Positions 42,868-51,285 of a DNA stretch of 64,000 bases are shown here, piece after piece. How positions within the stretch are numbered: the stretch's first letter is position 1; every line of letters starts with the position of its first letter. The translations under genes were made by a program, and so were the position numbers. The notes under the pieces are model-generated. The model was not told where the DNA came from. It did not search any database and worked only from the letters and a program-made list of their open reading frames with translations. This DNA is from Paraplanobispora takensis. GTDB lineage: Bacteria; Actinomycetota; Actinomycetes; Streptosporangiales; Streptosporangiaceae. The stretch spans positions 1 through 64,000 of the forward strand of contig NZ_BOOK01000027.1 in the NCBI RefSeq assembly GCF_016863195.1. The letters run 5' to 3'.

Positions 42868-43605
42868 CTAGAAGGGAACCTGCCGGCCCAGCAGCCCGGT
42901 GCCGGTGCCGCGGCCGGACAGGATCCGGCAGAACTCCACCGCGTCGAGGGAGATCTCCTCGCCGCCGTCACCGCCGCTGAAGTCGCCTCCCGCCGGGCCG
43001 TGCAGCGTCAGGACGTACGGCCGGCCGTGACGACGCGCCCATTCCTCGACGACGTCGGCCACGATGCGGCCGTCGTGCTCGGCGGTGAGGACCATCTCGC
43101 GCCCGGTCGCGCGGGAGACGTCGACGCGGTGCATCCAGGTGTCGCGGGTGAGGATCACATCGAACAGATAGCCCAGCCGCCACTTCTCCCTGGCCCCGTC
43201 GAACTCCTGCGACATCGCGATCCGCCGCAGCGGCGCGGGCAGCCTGCGGCGGGCGCGGGAGGCTCGGGGGGCCGCGGCGGTGAGCCGGTCGACCAGTTCG
43301 CCGTGGGTCAGGTGGGCGCGCTCGGCGACCTGGACCTCGGTCATGCCGTCGATGACGGGCCGGCCGGCCGCGGCCTTGCTCCCCGCGCGGCCGACGTGGG
43401 AGAACTCCCGGACCGAGCAGGTGAGCTCCATCATCCCGAGCACGTGGCCGACCAGCGCGCGGACGTCCCAGGCGGGGCAGTCGGTCGGTTCGGACCAGTC
43501 CCCGGGCTCCAGCGAACGGACGAGATCGACGAAGCGGTCGTTCTCGGCGGCGCTCAGGGCCGCCGCCTGACGGTGCTCGATCCGCGGGATCTGTGTGATG
43601 GTCAT
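42868..43605 (-). CDS. DinB-superfamily protein of the mycothiol-dependent maleylpyruvate isomerase type
   Basis: This 245-residue protein opens with the MDMPI N-terminal pattern: SLEPGDWSEPTDCPAWDVRALVGHVLG, in which the His helps bind metal, with further His in FDVILTRDTWMHRVDVSRA. The C-terminal part is a smaller alpha/beta domain. Members use mycothiol or bind divalent metal; the reaction here is unknown. The start overlaps the stop of the tetR-type gene by four bases, so this is the likely target and partner of that repressor. Confidence 0.85.
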   Translation of the reverse strand: MTITQIPRIEHRQAAALSAAENDRFVDLVRSLEPGDWSEPTDCPAWDVRALVGHVLGMMELTCSVREFSHVGRAGSKAAAGRPVIDGMTEVQVAERAHLTHGELVDRLTAAAPRASRARRRLPAPLRRIAMSQEFDGAREKWRLGYLFDVILTRDTWMHRVDVSRATGREMVLTAEHDGRIVADVVEEWARRHGRPYVLTLHGPAGGDFSGGDGGEEISLDAVEFCRILSGRGTGTGLLGRQVPF

Positions 43606-44210
43606 GGTCCGTCACCTGCTTTCATACGTTTCGAGATGTGGGCGAAGTACATCTCCATGGCCTCATCGAGCAGCCGGATCCACCGGTCTCCTCCGGGGTC
43701 GTTGGAGATCTGCTGGTCGGTCAGCCCGGTCACGACCGCGGTCAGCAGGTCCAGGGACTCCTGGCCGGTGATGCCGATCCCGGCCAGCATCCGCCGGAGC
43801 TCCTCCAGTCCCTTCACCGAGATGGCGAAGGCCTCGGCGGACGGTTCGAATCCCGGGATGGTCCTCTGGAACAGCAACTGGTAGCGCGTCGGATCCTCGG
43901 TGCAGAAGCCGACGAAGGACCGGGCGATCACCTTCAGGTCCGCCAGCGTGTCCCCCGTGGACCCGACCTCCTCCTGCTCCTTCAGGAACTCGCGGCACCC
44001 CTGGGCGAACATCGCGTCGTAGACGGCCTCCTTGGAGGCGAAGTAGGAGTACAGCGAGGGCGGGCGCATCCCCACTCTGTGGGCCACATCACGCAACGTC
44101 AGCCCCGCGAGACCCGCGGCACGGGCGATCTCCCACGCCGCTTCGAGGATCTCCGCCTTCGTACCCTCGTGACGTTCGGCTTTCCTATCCCTAATCGGTT
44201 CTCCTAACAT
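43602..44210 (-). CDS. TetR-family transcriptional repressor
   Basis: This 202-residue protein has an N-terminal helix-turn-helix (ILEAAWEIARAAGLAGLTLRDVAHRVGMRPPSLYSYFASKEAVYDAMF region) and a helical ligand-binding domain with TetR_C-like GLTDQQISNDPGGDRW. It is co-transcribed with the DinB-type gene downstream (four-base overlap). A dyad at 44200-44220 covers its own start codon, suggesting autorepression. The ligand is unknown. Confidence 0.92.
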   Translation of the reverse strand: MLGEPIRDRKAERHEGTKAEILEAAWEIARAAGLAGLTLRDVAHRVGMRPPSLYSYFASKEAVYDAMFAQGCREFLKEQEEVGSTGDTLADLKVIARSFVGFCTEDPTRYQLLFQRTIPGFEPSAEAFAISVKGLEELRRMLAGIGITGQESLDLLTAVVTGLTDQQISNDPGGDRWIRLLDEAMEMYFAHISKRMKAGDGP

Positions 44211-44220
44211 AATTAGGAGA
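44200..44220. promoter_or_regulatory. Dyad operator overlapping the tetR start codon
   Basis: TCTCCTAA (44200-44207) and TTAGGAGA (44213-44220) are exact complements with five bases between. The ATG (44208-44210) lies in the spacer. The AT-rich dyad stands out from the local base composition. Confidence 0.7.
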
Positions 44221-44367
44221 CTCGTACGTCATTAGCCTCTCGTCAAGAGGGAGCAGGAAATCGGGCCACCGCCCTCGTCGTTCCGGCGGCCGGTGGCCGG
44301 TAAGGGTTCTCGTGCCGAGGCTCGCGGTCCCCGTCTCGGGGGCCGCGAGCCTCGGGTCGTTCGGGGT

Positions 44368-45096
44368 TTACTCGCAGTTGGTCTCGGTGTCGGTGCCGGC
44401 TCCGCCGTTGCAGGAGTCGGTTCCGGCGCCGCCGTTCAGGGTGTCGGGACCCGCGCCGCCGTTGAGGTCGTCGGTTCCGGCGTTGCCGTTGAGCTCATCG
44501 GCGCCTCCGTTGCCGTTGAGCTCGTCGTTCCCGGCGCCGCCGCTCATGTCGTCGTTCCCGGCTCCGCCGTTGAGCTCGTCGTTCCCGGCGTTGCCGAACA
44601 TCTCGTCGTCACCGCCGTTGCCGAACATGACGTCGTTCCCGCCGCCGCCGCGGAGGTCGTCGTTGTCAGCGCCGCCGCGGATGTCGTCGGCCACACCGGC
44701 GCCGCGGAGGTCATCCTCGCCGTCGCCGCCCCGCAGGACCGCCCGCCTGGGAGCGGTGACCCGCACGCTGTCGTCGCCGTCACCGGCGGCCACGTGGATG
44801 CGGGTGACGGTCGCCGCCAGGCGGCGCGCGTCGTTGCCGGAGGCCAGGCAGCCGGCGCCCACCACGACGTCACCGGCCCCGTCCCGGATGAAGATGCTGT
44901 TGTTCTCCAGCTCGATGACCACCTCGTTGTCGACGCCGTCGGCCGCCGTGTAGCGGAGCTCACCGGAGCCGGCGTTGAAGGTGCAGGTACCGGCGTCGGC
45001 GAACGCGGTGGCGGCGGAGGCGGGCAGAGCCTGCGTACCGGCCAGCGTCAAAGCCGCCACCGACAGCAGGGCGCCGATGATGCTTTTCCTTGCCAT
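44368..45096 (-). CDS. Secreted RTX (hemolysin-type calcium-binding) repeat protein
   Basis: This 242-residue protein has a Sec signal peptide (ARKSIIGALLSVAALTLAG, cleavage near ALPASA-AT), a small N-terminal domain (about 30-110) and a row of nonapeptide repeats of the GGxGNDxLx type (about 115-235), such as GGAGNDELNG and GGAGTDSCNG. Those bind Ca2+ as a parallel beta-roll after export. Two Cys near the C-terminus and two near the N-terminus may pair. No catalytic domain is present, so it may be a structural or calcium-binding surface protein. ATG 45096 is preferred over an earlier frame start because AGGAGGACAAGG precedes it. Confidence 0.88.
   Translation of the reverse strand: MARKSIIGALLSVAALTLAGTQALPASAATAFADAGTCTFNAGSGELRYTAADGVDNEVVIELENNSIFIRDGAGDVVVGAGCLASGNDARRLAATVTRIHVAAGDGDDSVRVTAPRRAVLRGGDGEDDLRGAGVADDIRGGADNDDLRGGGGNDVMFGNGGDDEMFGNAGNDELNGGAGNDDMSGGAGNDELNGNGGADELNGNAGTDDLNGGAGPDTLNGGAGTDSCNGGAGTDTETNCE
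44392..44710 (-). repeat. Imperfect tandem repeats encoding the RTX nonapeptides
   Basis: About eleven imperfect 27-base units rich in CCG/GTCGTC words encode the beta-roll repeats. The unit length equals nine codons. Confidence 0.85.
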
Positions 45097-45279
45097 GATC
45101 CTTGTCCTCCTGTCGCGCCCGAAAAGAGCGCACTCGGGCTTTCCCACCCGCTCGACGCTAGGGAGGAGGACGCCTGCGGCACCTCGGGAGACGAGCCGGG
45201 GATGTCCCCGGTGCCGCAGCCGGGGCGAGGGCCCGCCGATCGGGGGCCGGATCGGGGGACGGAGCCGCCGTCGGGACGG

Positions 45280-46317
45280 TCAGGCCCCCTGGCCCGGACG
45301 CCTCAGGCGGGTGAAGGCCCAGTTCATCCGGGGCTCGACCGCCCAGCGGGTCACCCGGCGCACCGGCGGCGTGCACAGCGCCGCGGCCAGGCCGGCGCCG
45401 GCGGCCGCGATCGCGGCCACTCCCCAGGGGGTCTCGGCCCAGTCGCCGTGGAAGCGCTCGGCGACCTTCACCACGAAGCCGTGGAGCAGGTAGGCGTACA
45501 TGGTCGCCGCACCCAGCCCGGAGTACCACGTCCGGCGGGAGGGGACGGCCGCGAGGAACGCGGCGACCAGGAGCGCGCCCGCGGCCAGCATCGCCAGCCG
45601 GATCAGGCTGCCGGTGAGGTCGTCCACCCCGATCGCCTGGTTGGCGTGCCGCCAGCGGATCCACTCGGTCGGCACCTCGGTGTGCACGGCCAGGGCGAGC
45701 ACCGCCCCGGCCGCCAGCGTGACCGCCCCCGCGACCCGCACCGCCCGCCGCCTGAGCCGGGCGAAGTGCTCGGGCCGCAGCATCAGGCCGAGCACGTAGA
45801 AGGGGAGCAGCCCGAGCGTGCGGTTCATCGACAGCTCGTCCGGCAGGGCGCTCGTCCCCGACAGCAGCGACAGTCCCACCGCGACCACCAGCGGCCACCT
45901 GAGCTGCTGCCAGACCGGGGTGGACAGCCGCCACAGGAACAGCGACATCAGGAACCAGGTCAGGTAGTACGGGTCGAGGAGGCTGACGTCGAGCCTGCCG
46001 TACATGATCAGCCGGGGGAGGGAGTAGGCCAGCTCGAAGATGACGTACGGCACGGCCAGCGTGCTGATCAGCTTGCGCGCCTTGCCCGAGGAGAAGGTGA
46101 AGTTGCGCGACAGATAGCCACTGAGCACGATGAACAGCGGCATGTGGAACACGTAGACGTAGAAGTACGCGGCATGGGCGACCGCCACGTCCCGCAGGTC
46201 CTCGATCAGGTGGCCGGAGACCACGAGGGCGATCGCCAGGAACTTGGCGTTGTCGAAGAACGGGTCGCGGGCGGTCTCCCCGGGGGAGGGCGGCCGGACG
46301 GGGCTGGCGACGCTCAC
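45280..46317 (-). CDS. Acyltransferase family 3 membrane protein
   Basis: This 345-residue integral membrane protein has about ten helices. The N-terminal FFDNAKFLAIALVVSGHL carries the conserved His of the acyltransferase-3 family, and YVFHMPLFIVLSGYLSRN matches the second family block. It is likely to O-acetylate a surface sugar or another carbohydrate, as in fucose 4-O-acetylase-like members. It lies a few genes from the polysaccharide block, so modification of that polymer is possible but not shown. TAGGGT stands nine bases before the GTG start, so a leader of only a few bases is likely. Confidence 0.85.
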   Translation of the reverse strand: MSVASPVRPPSPGETARDPFFDNAKFLAIALVVSGHLIEDLRDVAVAHAAYFYVYVFHMPLFIVLSGYLSRNFTFSSGKARKLISTLAVPYVIFELAYSLPRLIMYGRLDVSLLDPYYLTWFLMSLFLWRLSTPVWQQLRWPLVVAVGLSLLSGTSALPDELSMNRTLGLLPFYVLGLMLRPEHFARLRRRAVRVAGAVTLAAGAVLALAVHTEVPTEWIRWRHANQAIGVDDLTGSLIRLAMLAAGALLVAAFLAAVPSRRTWYSGLGAATMYAYLLHGFVVKVAERFHGDWAETPWGVAAIAAAGAGLAAALCTPPVRRVTRWAVEPRMNWAFTRLRRPGQGA

Positions 46318-46387
46318 AGCCCCCGGACCCTAACGATGGCGGCGCGGCCCTCCGGCCAACACAGGATGAAAGCCCGGAAAACTCATC

Positions 46388-46402
46388 GACACATGATGTG
46401 TC
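46388..46402. promoter_or_regulatory. Dyad in the acyltransferase-conservon divergent region
   Basis: GACACA (46388-46393) and TGTGTC (46397-46402) flank TGA. It lies about 70 bases upstream of the acyltransferase start and 160 bases before the conservon start. Confidence 0.35.
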
Positions 46403-46560
46403 AGGACAAACGGTGAGTCGTCTGTTCAGTTACGGAACGGAGGAGATGTGAGGGCTTCACTGCGCCGGAAGCCCATCAATGCTAGTCTCTGTCCGATCTT
46501 CCGGAGGCATATTCCATCCCCTAACGCCGCAAGCCTCCACACACTCAGAGGTTGGGACGA

Positions 46561-49068
46561 GTGGGCATGGGCTCTGGAAACCGCTCGATTCGGTTCAAGA
46601 TCTTCTTGCTGCTGCTCCTGCCCCTGCTCACCCTGAGCGCGCTGTGGGGCTTCGTCCTCAACCTCACCGTCGGCGAAGGCGCGGCCCTGCTGCGATCCGA
46701 CCGGCTCTACGCCACGATCGGCGTCACCTCCACCGAGCTGGGGACGCAGTTGCAGGCCGAGCGCGCCCAGTCGTCGGTGGTGATCACCTCGCGGGTCCGC
46801 ACCAGCGGCTTCGGCGAGCAGCGCGGGCGCACCGACCGGGCGGTCGAGCGCTTCCGCGACGCCGTCGCCGGATACGAGCCGGCGAGCCGGGAACTCGACG
46901 CCTCCCTGAAGTGGACGCTCAGCCGGCTCGACACCCTCGGGCAGGTCCGGGCCGGGATCGACGACGGGCAGAGCCCCCGGCTGGCCGTGCTGACGCGCTA
47001 CAACCAGATCCTCGACGCGGTGTTCCTCCTGTACGACCAGCTCGTCGCCGTCCCCGACCTGACGATCTTCCAGCAGGCCACGGCGATGCAGTCGATGGGC
47101 CACGCCCGGGAGATGATGGCCAGGGAGAACGCGCTGATCAGCGGCGCGCTGATCGACCTGCGCCTGACCGCCGAGGAGCGCGCCGCCTTCGCCGAGTACG
47201 CCGCCGCCCGCGACTTCCTGCACACGCGCGGCCTGTCCACGCTGGACGTCACGCTCGGCAGGCCCTACCGCGAGACCCTCGGCTCCACCGCCTTCGACAG
47301 GTTCACCGCGCTGGAGCGGGCCGTCGTCGCGGGCGAGGGCGACCGCCTGCCCGCCGAGGCCGAGCGCTGGAAGGAGGTCGCGACCCCGCTGACGACCCGC
47401 CTCGACCAGCTCGGCGCCGCCTCCGGGACCGCCCTGGCCGAGCAGTCCGGGTCCCTGTCCACCGGGATCGTGATCCGGATCGCCGTGGCCGGGGGCATCG
47501 GCCTGATCGCGGTGGCCGCGTCCATCGTGATCTCGGTCCGCTTCGGCCGCCGCCTGGCGGACGAGCTGGCCGGCCTGCGCTCCACCGCGCTCGAACTGGC
47601 GGACGTACGGCTGCCGCGCCTGGTGACGCGGCTGCGGCGCGGTGAGGAGGTGGACGCCGACGCCGACGCCCCGCTCATCGAGGTGAAGGGCTCGGCCGAG
47701 GTCCGCGACGTGGCCCAGGCGTTCGGCTCGGTGCAGCGCACCGCGGTCGAGGCGGCCGTCGGCCAGGCCGACCTGCGCCGCGGCGTCAGCCAGGTCTTCG
47801 TCAACCTGGCCCGCCGCAAGCAGGGTCTGCTCCACCGCCAGCTCACTCTGCTCGACAGCATGCAGCGGCGGGCCACCGACCCCGACAGCCTCGACGACCT
47901 GTTCCAGCTCGACCACCTGACCACGCGCATGCGCCGCCACGCGGAAGGACTCATCATCCTGTCCGGCGCCGCGCCCGGCCGCGCCTGGAGCAGGCCCGTG
48001 CCGGTGGTCGACGTCGTACGGGCCGCGATCGCCGAGGTCGAGGACTACAAGCGGGTCAACGTGGCGCCGCTGTCGGACGTCCTGCTCGACGGAGAGGCCG
48101 TCGCCGACATCACGCACCTGGTCGCCGAGCTCATCGAGAACGCCACGATCTACTCACCCCCGCAGACCATGGTGACGGTGCGCGGTGACGTGGTGGCCAA
48201 CGGGTTCGCCGTCGAGATCGAGGACCGGGGCCTGGGCCTGGGCACCGTGGACTACGCGGAGATCAACGCGCGGCTGGCCGACCCGCCCGAGTTCGACCTG
48301 GCCGACAGCGACCGGCTGGGCCTGTTCGTGGTGGGCCAGCTCGCCGCCCGGCACGGGATCAGGGTGGTCCTGCGCTCCTCGCCGTTCGGCGGCACCACGG
48401 CCATCGTGCTCATCCCGCGCAGCGTGATCGCCGAGACCCCCTCGCCGCTGTCCATCACCGCCGAGCGCCTCGACGAGCGGCCCGCGGAGCTCCGGCTGGA
48501 GCCGGCCCCGGTGGCCGCGCTCGCGCCGGCGCCCTCCGCCGCCCCGGCGGGCACCCGTGCCCGGAACTCCGCGGGCAACGGTTCCCCGGCCTCGCCGGGA
48601 GCCGGCCTGCCGCGCCGTACGAGGAAGGTCCCCCGCACCTCGGACACGCCCGGGAGCGACGTCCCGGAGCCCCAGGCCGCGCCGACCCTCACCGTGGTGC
48701 CCGAGGTGACGACTCCGAACGGGACCTCGAACGGGACCGCGGAGGCGGCGGAGTCCCCGGCCGGCGAGAGCACCCGCCCCCGTGCCCTGCCCCGTCGCGT
48801 GCGGCAGGCGAACCTGGCCCCCCAGCTGCGCCAGGATCCCCCGGCGGAGCCGGAGAAGACCACCGGACCGGAGGAGCAGACCGCCGGGCCGGAGCGGGAG
48901 CCGGAGGAGACCTCCGGACCGGAACGGGATCCCGGGACGGCGGCCGACCACCGTCCCGAGCAGGCCCGCGCGCTGTTCTCCGCTTTCCAGGAGGGCACGC
49001 GCCGCGGACGCGCGGAGCACCCGAACGACTTCGCACCCCATCAGACAGGCGAAAAGGAGGACATGTGA
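46561..49068 (+). CDS. cvnA: Conservon sensor kinase-like protein (CvnA, NIT domain)
   Basis: This protein of about 835 residues has a first membrane helix (IFLLLLLPLLTLSALWGFVL), an extracytoplasmic nitrate/nitrite-sensing-type helical domain (about 35-300), a second helix (IVIRIAVAGGIGLIAVAASIVIS), a HAMP segment and a kinase-like core (RKQGLLHRQLTLLDSMQRR; LDHLTTRMRRHAEGLIILSG) with a HATPase domain (about 490-620; ELIENATIYSPP, DRLGLFVVGQLA). The tail (about 640-820) is Pro/Ala/Glu-rich and disordered. It heads a complete cvnABCD operon, in which CvnA signals through the CvnD GTPase. GTG 46561, ATG 46567 and TTG 46552 are possible starts; GAGG lies 10 bases before 46561. Confidence 0.88.
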   Translation: MGMGSGNRSIRFKIFLLLLLPLLTLSALWGFVLNLTVGEGAALLRSDRLYATIGVTSTELGTQLQAERAQSSVVITSRVRTSGFGEQRGRTDRAVERFRDAVAGYEPASRELDASLKWTLSRLDTLGQVRAGIDDGQSPRLAVLTRYNQILDAVFLLYDQLVAVPDLTIFQQATAMQSMGHAREMMARENALISGALIDLRLTAEERAAFAEYAAARDFLHTRGLSTLDVTLGRPYRETLGSTAFDRFTALERAVVAGEGDRLPAEAERWKEVATPLTTRLDQLGAASGTALAEQSGSLSTGIVIRIAVAGGIGLIAVAASIVISVRFGRRLADELAGLRSTALELADVRLPRLVTRLRRGEEVDADADAPLIEVKGSAEVRDVAQAFGSVQRTAVEAAVGQADLRRGVSQVFVNLARRKQGLLHRQLTLLDSMQRRATDPDSLDDLFQLDHLTTRMRRHAEGLIILSGAAPGRAWSRPVPVVDVVRAAIAEVEDYKRVNVAPLSDVLLDGEAVADITHLVAELIENATIYSPPQTMVTVRGDVVANGFAVEIEDRGLGLGTVDYAEINARLADPPEFDLADSDRLGLFVVGQLAARHGIRVVLRSSPFGGTTAIVLIPRSVIAETPSPLSITAERLDERPAELRLEPAPVAALAPAPSAAPAGTRARNSAGNGSPASPGAGLPRRTRKVPRTSDTPGSDVPEPQAAPTLTVVPEVTTPNGTSNGTAEAAESPAGESTRPRALPRRVRQANLAPQLRQDPPAEPEKTTGPEEQTAGPEREPEETSGPERDPGTAADHRPEQARALFSAFQEGTRRGRAEHPNDFAPHQTGEKEDM

Positions 49069-49129
49069 CCGGGCGCAGCGAGGGCGTCGAAAACGGCATC
49101 ATGGTCATGAGTCCTACAGAGGAGGTCAC

Positions 49130-49537
49130 ATGGCCGGAAAAGTGAGCAACACCGGCGAACTCAACTGGCTCCTCGACGACCTGATCAGCCGGGTGGGCGC
49201 GGTACGGCAGGCGGTGATCCTGTCCACCGACGGGCTCGCCATGGGATTCTCCAAGGGCCTCAGCCGCGAGGACGCCGAGCACCTGTCCGCCGTCGCCGCG
49301 GGCTTCCAGAGCCTGGCGCGCGGCGCGGGACGCCACTTCGGCGGCGGCGACGTCCGCCAGACCATCGTGGAGATGGAATCGGCCTTCCTGTTCGTCACGG
49401 CCGCCGGGCAGGGAACCTGCCTGGCCGTGCTGAGCAGTTCCGACGCCGACGTCGGCCACATCGCCTACGAGATGGCGATGCTGGTCAAGCGGGTCGGGCA
49501 GCACCTCTCGACCAATCCACGCCAAGGCTCGTCATGA
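49130..49537 (+). CDS. cvnB: Conservon roadblock/LC7 protein (CvnB)
   Basis: This 135-residue protein has the roadblock/LC7 fold (ELNWLLDDLISRVGAVRQAVILSTDGLAMGFSKGLS region; LFVTAAGQGTCLAVL). Such proteins scaffold or regulate small GTPases. ATG 49130 follows AGAGGAGG and matches the equivalent start of the second copy at 51.3 kb. The stop overlaps the cvnC start by four bases. Confidence 0.92.
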   Translation: MAGKVSNTGELNWLLDDLISRVGAVRQAVILSTDGLAMGFSKGLSREDAEHLSAVAAGFQSLARGAGRHFGGGDVRQTIVEMESAFLFVTAAGQGTCLAVLSSSDADVGHIAYEMAMLVKRVGQHLSTNPRQGSS

Positions 49538-49881
49538 CCCGCTGGATGGATGAGGAGGCCGGACCGGTCGTCCGGCCCTACGCGCTCATCGGAGGCCGGA
49601 CCCGGTCCTCCGGTGACGCCCTGGACCTGGTAGCCCTGGTCACCGCGACCGGGGCCGCGCCGTCCGGCGGCTTCGTCCCCGGGCCGGAGCAGGAACGGAT
49701 CCTCACCCTGGTCACCGGGGCGACCTCGGTCGCCGACGTCGCCTCGGAGCTGGACCTGCCGCTGGGCGTGGTCCGCGTCCTCCTCGGCGACCTGCAGGAC
49801 CACGGCCTCATCTCCATCGGACGCGCCTCGGCGAGTGAGCGCATTCTCAAGGAAGTGATCAATGGACTTCGAGCCCTCTGA
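49534..49881 (+). CDS. cvnC: Conservon DUF742 protein (CvnC)
   Basis: This 115-residue protein has the DUF742 family layout: EEAGPVVRPYALIGGRTR at the N-terminus and a winged-helix-like C-terminal part (SVADVASELDLPLGVVRVLLGDLQDHGLI region, EVINGLRAL). It overlaps cvnB by four bases and cvnD by 20, so the three are translated together. Its molecular function is not settled. Confidence 0.92.
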   Translation: MTRWMDEEAGPVVRPYALIGGRTRSSGDALDLVALVTATGAAPSGGFVPGPEQERILTLVTGATSVADVASELDLPLGVVRVLLGDLQDHGLISIGRASASERILKEVINGLRAL

Positions 49882-50443
49882 CGAGCCCGTCGCGCTCAAG
49901 ATTCTCATCGCGGGCGGCTTCGGTGTGGGCAAGACCACGCTCGTCGGTGCGATCAGCGAGATCCGCCCCCTGCGCACCGAGGAGGTGCTGTCCGACCGCG
50001 GCATCGGCATCGACGACGTCGAGGGCGTGGAGGGCAAGACGACGACCACGGTGGCGATGGACTTCGGCCGCATCACCATCCGGGAGGGCCTGGTCGTCTA
50101 CCTGTTCGGCACGCCCGGCCAGGAGCGGTTCTGGTTCATGTGGGACGAGCTGTCGTACGGCGCGCTGGGCGCGGTCGTGCTGGCCGACACCCGGCGGCTG
50201 ACCGACTGCTTCCCCTCGATCGACTATTTCGAGCAGCGGGGCACGCCGTTCATCGTGGCGGTCAACTGCTTCGACGGCGCGGACCGTTACGACGCCGAGG
50301 ACGTGCGCTCGGCTCTCGACCTCGACCCGGACGTACCGGTGCTGTTGTGCGACGTACGGCGCCGCGCCTCGGCCAAGACCGTGCTGATCACGCTCGTGGA
50401 GCACTCGCTCAAGGTGCTGACCGCGAGCCAGTCCTCCTCCTGA
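49862..50443 (+). CDS. cvnD: Conservon small GTPase (CvnD)
   Basis: This 193-residue Ras-like GTPase has Walker A GGFGVGKTT, switch-region TTTTVAMDFG and the G3 motif GTPGQERF. It should be the output switch of the CvnA-B-C membrane complex. It overlaps cvnC by 20 bases. The operon ends here, facing the second conservon on the opposite strand with 63 bases between stops. Confidence 0.93.
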   Translation: MDFEPSDEPVALKILIAGGFGVGKTTLVGAISEIRPLRTEEVLSDRGIGIDDVEGVEGKTTTTVAMDFGRITIREGLVVYLFGTPGQERFWFMWDELSYGALGAVVLADTRRLTDCFPSIDYFEQRGTPFIVAVNCFDGADRYDAEDVRSALDLDPDVPVLLCDVRRRASAKTVLITLVEHSLKVLTASQSSS

Positions 50444-50506
50444 CGCGCTCCTGAGGCAAGTGGGCGGCGGCTTCCGATCCCCCGGACGGGAGCCGCCCGC
50501 CGCGCC

Positions 50507-50878
50507 CTACAGGGCGCGCAGGCCGTTGATGACCTCCTGCAGGAGGCTCTGCGCGGGCGAGGAGGCGGCCGTCACCGGCTGCCTGACCAGGATCAGGCCC
50601 TGGTCCAGCAGGTCGCCCAGCAGCACTCTGATCACGCCGACCGGCAGCTCGACCTCGGAGGCGATCTCCACGATCGGGCGGGCCCGCCCGACCACGCCGA
50701 GCAGCCGGCGGTGCTGCGAGCCCAGGTTCGCCCGGGGCGAGATGGTGGCGCCGGTGGCCACCACCATCGACAGCAGGTCGAAGGCCGTCGAGGACGGCCT
50801 GGTCCGGCCGCCGGTCATGGCGTAGGGGCGGACCACCGGGCCCGCCTCCTCGTCTATCCACTCGATTTCGTCGCTCAT
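50507..50878 (-). CDS. cvnC: Second conservon DUF742 protein (CvnC paralogue)
   Basis: This 123-residue protein is closely related to the first copy: EEAGPVVRPYAMTGGRTR and the identical ending EVINGLRAL. It is the last gene of the second conservon; no GTPase gene follows, as the next gene downstream is the convergent cvnD of the first conservon. The start overlaps cvnB by four bases. Confidence 0.92.
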   Translation of the reverse strand: MSDEIEWIDEEAGPVVRPYAMTGGRTRPSSTAFDLLSMVVATGATISPRANLGSQHRRLLGVVGRARPIVEIASEVELPVGVIRVLLGDLLDQGLILVRQPVTAASSPAQSLLQEVINGLRAL

Positions 50879-51285
50879 TGTCCCGCCGTCCGTGGTCCGG
50901 TGGCCAGGTGCTGCCCGACCCGGCTGACCAGGCGGGCCATCTCATATGCGATCAGGCCGACGTCGGCGGCCCCGCTCGTCATGACGCACAGGCAGCTGCC
51001 CTGACCGGCCGAGGTGACGAACAGGAAGGCGGAGTCCATCTCCACCATCGTCTGCCGTACGCTGCCGCCGCCGAACTGCAGGCTCGTGCCCTTGGCCAGG
51101 CTCTGGAAGCCCGAGGCCACGGCCGACAGATGGTCGGCGTCCTCCTTGCTGAGCCCGCGCGACGACGCCATCATCAGCCCGTCGTTGGACAGGATCAGCG
51201 CGTGCGAGACGTCCGCCACGCTCGTGACGAAGTCATCCAAAAGCCAATACAGCTCACCCGGCACGTGGTCAAGCCCCTTCCCCAC
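50875..51285 (-). CDS. cvnB: Second conservon roadblock/LC7 protein (CvnB paralogue)
   Basis: This protein of about 136 residues shares GELxWLLDD, LSxEDAxHLSAVAxGFQSLA and LFVTxAGQGxCL with the first copy. GTG 51285 is chosen because the protein then starts MGKGLDHVPGEL, matching MAGKVSNTGEL of the paralogue. It overlaps the end of cvnA by 17 bases. GTG 51312 and GTG 51264 are alternatives. Confidence 0.88.
   Translation of the reverse strand: MGKGLDHVPGELYWLLDDFVTSVADVSHALILSNDGLMMASSRGLSKEDADHLSAVASGFQSLAKGTSLQFGGGSVRQTMVEMDSAFLFVTSAGQGSCLCVMTSGAADVGLIAYEMARLVSRVGQHLATGPRTAGQ

Noticed and set aside
44392-44710. Regular 27-base spacing considered as a CRISPR-like array
   Set aside because: The units are codon-aligned, imperfect and without unique spacers; they encode RTX nonapeptides.
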